Assembly: GCA_963752755.1 (NCBI GenBank) | Contig: CAVVZJ010000014.1 | Span: 62,001 to 126,000 of the forward strand | Source of the DNA: CAVVZJ01 sp963752755 | Lineage (GTDB): Bacteria > Planctomycetota > Planctomycetia > Isosphaerales > Isosphaeraceae | Reading direction: 5' to 3' | Length of the DNA: 64,000 nt | In this document: one piece after another, positions 57,580 through 64,000 of the stretch | Position numbering within the stretch: the stretch's first letter is position 1 | How the letters are laid out: every line of letters begins with the position of its first letter | The notes under the pieces: model-generated | Told to the model about the DNA's origin: nothing | Database searches by the model: none | Seen by the model: the letters and a program-made list of their open reading frames with translations, nothing else | Translations under genes and position numbers: made by a program

Positions 57580-59034
57580 ATGGTCAGGCACGAACTGAGG
57601 GACATCATCATCGTCCTGCCCGGGATCATGGGGAGCGTTCTCAGGAAGGGCGATATCGACCTCTGGTCGGCCAGCTGTGGCGCAGCCTACCGCGGCGTCC
57701 TGCGGGGGGCCTTCAGCGAGCACCTCGCGCTGCAAGGGGGCGACCCGGGTGTCGACGATCCCGCAGGAGACGTGCGCGCGACCGGGCTCGTCTCGCTCCC
57801 CTCGATCTTCCCACGGTTCTGGAAGACGGACGGGTACGCGGCGCTCTGCGGGATGATCGCCGCGGGATTCCGGGTGAAGCGTGCCGACGCAACGACCCCG
57901 GGCAACTACCACGAGTTCCCGTACGACTGGAGGCTCGACAACCGGCTCGCCGCGCGGCGACTCGAGACGCTCGTCGGGCGGGTCCTGCCGGCGTGGCGCG
58001 ACTTCACCGGGGACCGCGATGCGAAGGTGATCCTCATCGGCCACAGCATGGGCGGCCTGGTCGGTCGCTACTACACGGAGGTGCTCGGGGGGTGGCGCGA
58101 CTGCCGGGCTCTGATCACGCTCGGAACGCCGCACCGCGGCTCGGTCAACGCGCTCAAATTCCTCTCCGACGGACCAGGCTGGCCATTCGAATGGCTCGGA
58201 CCGATCGCCGGGACCTTTCCCTCGATCCACCAGCTTCTGCCAGTCTACAAGGTGCTCGAGTCCGACACGGGACGCGTGAGGGTGGCCGAGTCGGGGGGGC
58301 TCCCGGGCCTCGAGGGTGGGAGAGTTGCCGCCGCACTTCGCTTCCATCGCGAGATCGGTGAGGCCGTCGAGAGGAATCGCGCCGAGGCGTCCTACCACGA
58401 GGGATACAAGACGATCCCCTTCGTCGGGACTGACCAGCCGACGGCGCAGCGTTGCTTCCTCGAGTCGGGCCGCGTCATCGTCGACCGGGTGTGCCCCGCC
58501 TGGCACGACGCGCTGCTGGGCGGCGGGGACGGGACGGTACCGCGCATCTCGGCGACGCCGATCGAGCTCAGCGACGATGCCCGGGAATACTTCCTGCCCG
58601 AGCATCATGGCATGCTCCAGAGCAACCCTCACCTGCTCGACTCGCTCAGGAACCTCTTGCAGCAACTGCTCTCGCGGGGGCTCGGTGCCATCAGGGGCCC
58701 GTCATCGATCAGCGGTGGGCCGGGCAGGGCGGCCATCTCGCTCGACGTCGCGGACGTCCACCCGTCCGGCGCCCCGGTCGAGATCCGCGCCGGGGTCCGC
58801 GACGACTCCGGTGCGGCCTGCGATCTCGAGGCCGTCGTCACCCCGGTCGACCCCGCGGGCCCCGCCCTCGAGGGGAGGCTCCTGGAGGAAGGCGCGACGA
58901 GCGTGTGGCGCGTCGAGGGGCTCTCGGCGGGGCTCTACCAGGTCGAGGTGCGCCCGAGTGCGGGGGGCCAGGGAGCACCCACCGCCGTCCACGAGCTCTT
59001 CCAGCTCATTCCCGCGGAGGGGACGGGAGCATAG
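57580..59034 (+). CDS. LCAT/PGAP1-like alpha/beta-hydrolase with C-terminal beta domain
   Basis: The 484-residue protein starts RDIIIVLPGIMGSVLRKGDI, the oxyanion-side PGIMGS of LCAT-type lipases. The nucleophile elbow is IGHSMGGLVGRYY (Ser near residue 155). A candidate Asp is in GGGDGTVPRIS and a His in EHHGML, completing the triad. It has no signal peptide. Residues from about 385 form a beta domain (AISLDVADVHPSGAPVEIRA), possibly Ig-like. The ATG at 57580 follows CGGAG. It converges with the giant gene, overlapping it by 29 bases. It may cleave membrane lipids or act as an acyltransferase; in conflict systems similar enzymes attack membranes. Confidence 0.85.
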   Translation: MVRHELRDIIIVLPGIMGSVLRKGDIDLWSASCGAAYRGVLRGAFSEHLALQGGDPGVDDPAGDVRATGLVSLPSIFPRFWKTDGYAALCGMIAAGFRVKRADATTPGNYHEFPYDWRLDNRLAARRLETLVGRVLPAWRDFTGDRDAKVILIGHSMGGLVGRYYTEVLGGWRDCRALITLGTPHRGSVNALKFLSDGPGWPFEWLGPIAGTFPSIHQLLPVYKVLESDTGRVRVAESGGLPGLEGGRVAAALRFHREIGEAVERNRAEASYHEGYKTIPFVGTDQPTAQRCFLESGRVIVDRVCPAWHDALLGGGDGTVPRISATPIELSDDAREYFLPEHHGMLQSNPHLLDSLRNLLQQLLSRGLGAIRGPSSISGGPGRAAISLDVADVHPSGAPVEIRAGVRDDSGAACDLEAVVTPVDPAGPALEGRLLEEGATSVWRVEGLSAGLYQVEVRPSAGGQGAPTAVHELFQLIPAEGTGA

Positions 59035-62000
59035 CGGGGGGCGCCGCGGCAGGGAGGCTCGACAGGATGTCGCGCAGGCGGGAGGTCACCCAGGGCGAGC
59101 CGACGGGCATGTACGACTCGAGGACCTTGCGAAAGTTCCGGAGGGATGCCAGATGCCTCGATGGCCTCGGGCCGAGCGCGAGCCTGCGCACGGCGCTCGC
59201 CGTGCCGCTCGCCGCGCAGGCGAGGGTCACGTTTTGCACCAGGAACTCCCTCCGGCCGGGCGGGAGCCCCTCCAGGTCGACCGCACCGGCGATGAGATGC
59301 GGGAGGGTCGCATGCCAGTCGCCCCCGAATCGTCGTTCGGCCGCAAGGAGCGCGTCGAGTACCTGTACAAGCTCGTCATCGCCGAGTTCCATCATCGCCC
59401 GCCGGAACCACAGCGGGTCGGAGACCACCCGCAGGACCTCGTCCGCCGGAAAGGCCCCGCTGTGGGCCAGGCCCCTCAGGGCGTTGAGGAATACGCGCCG
59501 ATCGACCTCCTCGCCCTCGTGGAGGGAGCGGAGGATCTGGAGCAAGACCTCGGGATCGGAAAGCCGGACGTGATGCCGGAGCAGCCGTTCGAGGCCGAGG
59601 CGCTTTCCCTCGTCTGCCTCGACGCCGTGCCAGAACACGGCGGCATGGGCGAGGGTCCTCCCGAAGCCGCAAGCCCAGGGGTTGCCGGCTTCCGAGGCGA
59701 GGGGGAAGCCCAGCACGAGGTGGAGGATGAGCGAGTCCGTGACGGCCGCCCTCGCCTCCGGGGACGTCGCTTCCGGCTCGAGCGCGGCAGCCCTCTCATC
59801 GAGTGCCGAGAGGAGCGAGAGGGCCCAGGGGCAGCCCCCGTACACCGTTGCGTAGCTGAGCGGAGAGAGGCCGGTGCCGCCCGCCCCCAGGAGCGAGAGC
59901 GTCCGCTCCCGGCGAAATTCCGGGACGATGAGAGCCGTGCGGATCCAGTCGAGGAACCCGTCGGTCGCCACGCGACCTCCTCCGGGGGTCTCGATCGCCC
60001 CGACCAGGCGACTCGAGGCCCACCAGGCCAGGCGTGCGAGTTGCTCCGGATCATGGCCGGGGACGTGTTGCTCGAGCTGGAGGAGGTACAGCCTGGCGAC
60101 ATCCGCCCTCAGTGCCCACGACCGGCCGCATGGCTCGTCGCTCGCCGCGACCCGGGACGAGCGGAGCGCATCCACCAGCTCTTCCCAGAATCTTCCCTTC
60201 ATCCCGTCCGGGACGAGCGAGGGCTCCTCCAGGAATGCGCGGCAGGCGTGGTAACGCCGGAGCGGATCGGGCCGAGTCGCCGGTCCACGATCGGACCTCG
60301 TCCCAGACACTCCCCGGGCCGCTGTGCACGTCGAGCCATCGCCTCACGAGCGTTCCCGAGGAGAGGGGTGGAGCGAGCGGGAGATGGCCGAACCGTTCGA
60401 GGTAGGCATCCAGCGCCTCGCGCAGCGTCCCGGCCCCCTCGGCGATCTGCTCGATCTCGGCCGAGGCCCGCTGCGAATCGGCGGCCGGGTCGCACTCCGA
60501 GGGCTGCACCGAGGCGCCGAGCGCCCGCCCTGGCCTCAAGAGCTTCGGCCAGTACTGCTGCTCGGAATCAGACGCGCCCGCCCAGACCTTCTGCCGAAAC
60601 CCGGCGAGATTCAAGAGGTAGTCGTCGTCGAGCACCTGGATCAGGCGGCATGCAGCCGGGAACCACCGTTCCCGCTCGCTCGCCAGGAGCGCGTCGCAGC
60701 ATTCCTCGATGAGGGCCCGGCTGGCCGCCGAGACGGCGCCCGGGCATGCCTCGGCCAGCGAGCGCAGGAAGCCGAGCGCAGCGGAGCGCACCGCATGATC
60801 CTCGTCGAGGACCAGCACCGGGACCGGGATCATGACCCGGGAGTCCGACCCATCCGGCTCGCGGATGAACGCCAGCGGCCCCTCGGGGAAGCCGAGCTCC
60901 GCCTGCCGGGGCCGATCGGCGATCTGGGCGACCTGGGCGGGCGAGAGCCCTGCCTCACGGGGTTTTGGCCTGACGAGCCCCAGACGGAAGAGCGCGTAAT
61001 AGGCCCCGGGCTCCACCTCAGAGAGGTGGCGAAGCGCGGTCATGGCAAACGTGCGCAGCACCTCGCGAGGGATCGTCGACTCGCCCTGGGCCGACTCGAC
61101 AAGCGGCAGCAGGATGTCGGCGACGAGCTGCGAATAGGCGCCGTCCGAGAGCGAGAATGCCCGCGCGATCTCCTCGAGCGCGCGATTCGTGCGCTCCGGC
61201 TTCGCGACCTCAGGCACGTGGATGAGCGCCCCCGAGACGACCATCATGGGGAGCCTCGGAGCCATGACCGCCCCGAGCGTCGACGGGCAGTTGCGCGGGA
61301 TGCTCGGCAGGCACTCCCGGATCGCCCAGCGGGTGAGCGCCACCGCCGCGTCGTCCGGGAAGCCGTCATCGTGCCAGATCTCGACGAGGAACCGGCCGAG
61401 GGTCATCGACCACTGCTGGTAGAGGTAGGCCGCCAGGGAGATCGGCGGGTCGGTCGGCTCCATTCCTCCGTGGAGGCCCGGGTCTCTCATGCAGTCGTGC
61501 ACGTACCGGGCCACCTCGCGCAGCGGCTCGCCCGGCGGATGGCTGCGGTGACGCCTGGCGAGGGCGGTGAGCAGTTCCGCCGGGGGCAGGAGGAACCGAT
61601 ACCTCATGCGGATGAGCTTCAGGAAGAGCTGGGCCGATCGGTCGATTTCATGGTTGTCCAAATTGATGAACGCATCAAGGAGATCGCCCGTGCCGAACGC
61701 CGCGCGGGCCGAGCCCGGCGTGCTGTTGAACAGGACCGACTGGAGCACGCGGTCGTCGACGAGCAGCGGGAGCGATCGGGCCTGTGCGATCTCGTACGCG
61801 TGCAGCGGGAGGAAACGCCGATCCTCCGCGGCGGGCTCGTCCTCATCGGTCGATGCCCCGCCTTCTTCGTCCGCAGTGCGATCCGCGTTCACCGCGCCGG
61901 ACTCCTGCCCCCGCGTCGGCACGGGGACTGTCTCGAACCGGGAGTCCGAGGCGAGCCGCTCGCGCAGCGCCTCGTGCCACTCGAGGATTTCCCCGTCGAA

Positions 62001-64000
62001 CTCCGCTTCCCGCAGCTCGCCGCGGATCCGCCCGAGCTCATCCGCGTCCAGGTAGACCCGGCCCAGGTCCAGGAGCGGCTCGAGCGCCTCGTGCTCCCTG
62101 AGGAGCGCCAGCGTGAACTCGTCGCTGAGGAGGGCACCCGATTCGATCACAGCGCGGACCTGATCTGCATCGGCGGACGGGGCACGCCGCGCCGCGTCGC
62201 GGAGCGCCTCGAACCGATCGGTCCCGAGGTGACCGGCGGCGAGCAGGCGCCGGCGACGTCGATCACCCCGAATCCCCCCGGTTCGTCGGGTTCGCCGTAC
62301 TCGTGGAGGTGCGTCATCCCCCCGTCCCCCGCCTCGCCCGGGCCGAGGGTCAGGATGCGACCCCGGTCGGCCGCATCGCGGATGGCGCGGAGGCCGGCGA
62401 GCCTCGACGGCTGGATCGGGCGAAGCCGGCCCTGCTCGTACAGGAGCTCGGGCAGATAGCTCGCCGGGATGATCACCTTCCCGAAGTAGCCCAGGGCCTC
62501 GTCGAGCGCGCCGATCCGGTCGAGGGTGATCAGCGAGGTCAGGTCCGCGACCACCGGCGTCCCCGGGGGCGGGCACTCGGTCCGGACGAGGATGTTCCTG
62601 CCCGGTTCCTCGTCCTCGCCGACACGAAACCCGTTGGTCGCGTAGACCCCGAACTCGGCGCGTGCGAGCGGGTGGTCCCCGACGTTCAGGGGCTGGGTGC
62701 GATAGGACCAGTCGCGCGAGGGGAGCCGCCCGAGGAGCGCACCGGCCAGGACCCAGGAGAAGCGGCCCTCGAGGAGCTTCCGGTCGATGTCCTGGAGGTC
62801 CTCGAACCTCTCCCGGGCCATCTGCTTCAACTGCTCGATAGGGAAGAGCTTGATGACCGAGCTGGTCCCCTGGTCCGGCCGTTCGAGTTCGATCAGCCGC
62901 CGGAGTCCCTCGCCCGCCTCCTCCTCGCGGGCCGCGGCGTGGCCGAGGTTGATGTAAGGCATCAGGAAGCCCGGGACTGACCAGAACCGGTCCCTCGACG
63001 CATGGAGGAGTTGGAACGCCTCGTCGCTATGCCCCAGCACGTGGAGGAGCTGGGCGCAGGCGCGGACACCGGGCAGCCAGTCCGGATGGCTCGCCGCGAG
63101 CTCCCGGTATGCGGTGAGCGCTTCCCGGGCCCGCCCCGAGTTGCAGAGGGCCACACCATGGTTGTAGATGATCGCCTTCTCGGTGACACCCAGCTCTCGG
63201 AGCGTTGCCAGCTCCGCGGCCGCCCGCCGGTACTCCTGGCCGTCGAGGAGGTTCATCGCGAGGGCTTCCCTCGCGTTTAGCTCACCGGGCTCGAGCGCCA
63301 GGAGTGACTCGAGGGCGAGCCGCTCGCGATCGACCTGCCCGACCGAGCGGGCCATTCCCGCCGCCGACCGCAGCAAATCGACGCTGCCGAGGAGCTGCCC
63401 GGCGGCGATCAGATCCTCGACCGCGCCCTCCCTGTCGCCCTGCTTGAGCTTCTTCTTGGCGGAGAGCTGGAGCCAGAGCGGGTCGTCGCTCGAGTCATGT
63501 TCGGCGAGGATCCTCCCCGCACCCTCCATGTCATCGGACTCGATGAGCCGGGTGGTCTCGGCGAGTTGCGTGAAGGGGTGGTCATCGCCGAGGACCTCGC
63601 GAATGAACGGGAGGGACTCCTCAGTCCGGTCGCTCGACGCCGCAGTCGAGAGCTCGAGGAGGCAGCTGCAGAACTCCAGCTTCTGCTCGGCGGTCCGCGC
63701 GAGGTCGATCGCCGCGGCGAGCGCCGAATAGGCGTCGTCCGCCCGGTCAAGCCGCCTCGCCTCGACCATCGCGGCGAGGATCTGGGCCTCCAGGCTGCGC
63801 GGGTGGTGCCGTCTCAGCCGGGTCGGCAGATCCTCCGGGGTCGGGACGTCCCCCCGGATCGCCGCGTTCGCGAACTCGAACGGAACCGGCGTCGCCGTGG
63901 CAAGCAGACCGGCCGAGCGGGAGCGTCGGTCGGTGTCCCCGATCAGGATGGCGATTCGGACTGCAATCGTATGGCCCTCGACCTCGAGCCCCGACCCGGT
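59006..64000 (-). CDS. Giant TPR-rich protein with PIN-like domain (5' end outside window), two frameshifts
   Basis: More than 1660 residues are visible and the frame is open at the right edge. The N-terminal visible part has TPR-like helices (AAELATLRELGVTEKAIIYN and HGVALCNSGRAREALTAYRE). In the middle lies a PIN-like segment, VVADLTSLITLDRIGALDEA and KVIIPASYLPELL, with acidic residues at the expected places. The rest is long, helical and solenoid-like (MTALRHLSEVEPGAYYALFR, LSLLSALDERAAALEPE). Frame changes near 62250 and 60290 each need one base. The PIN-like fold suggests nuclease or nucleic-acid binding, unproven. Its end overlaps the LCAT-like gene. Confidence 0.65.

Overview
The window looks like a chromosomal segment of a high-GC planctomycete, most likely family Isosphaeraceae (an inference). 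Supporting signs are the VCBS/ASPIC-UnbV protein, several secreted c-type cytochromes, PEP-CTERM proteins, the DUF4340/GldG-type ABC cluster, SMI1/KNR4 and S49 proteins, and planctomycete-like IS families. No rRNA, tRNA or CRISPR array was recognised.

Bases 1-37.6 kb are a conserved backbone. It holds an ASPIC/UnbV protein, hisE, a membrane glycosyltransferase with a dual-specificity phosphatase-like protein, a DsbD-like reductase, purM, and c-type cytochromes. A lipoate ligase precedes the 2-oxoglutarate dehydrogenase complex (sucA-sucB-lpdA). Next come miaB-SMI1-glnE-flippase, which overlap at their stop/start codons. A minus-strand run follows: ABC ATPase, permease, GldG-like, DUF4340, def, sugar isomerase, GT2. 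An S49 peptidase-like lipoprotein ends the backbone. Many of these genes are broken by single-base shifts, and in nearly every case I could resolve the shift is one extra base. This is more likely insertion-biased read error than biology.

Bases 37.7-54.4 kb are an accessory, IS-rich island. Its core (about 38.07-42.15 kb) is a gene-cassette array read on the minus strand. Four attC-like sites have GCCTAAC/GTTAGGC ends and CAGCGGACC-type inner arms. They separate a mazEF remnant, a TylF-like methyltransferase, an unknown 186-aa protein, tiny membrane ORFs and a gene split by an IS5-family element. No integron integrase is visible, so this is a CALIN-like array. A palindromic repeat of about 70 bp, present in six copies, has entered two of the attC sites, and an IS1-family element has entered one of those repeats. 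IS1, IS5 (two), ISAs1 (two inverted copies), ISAzo13, IS4 and IS3 elements or fragments surround the array. Several transposases carry in-frame TAG codons.

Bases 54.8-64 kb hold a DUF932 protein, a DUF1016 (PDDEXK) nuclease remnant joined to a SEC-C fragment, and an LCAT/PGAP1-like hydrolase. The hydrolase is convergent with a giant TPR/PIN-like gene that runs off the right edge.
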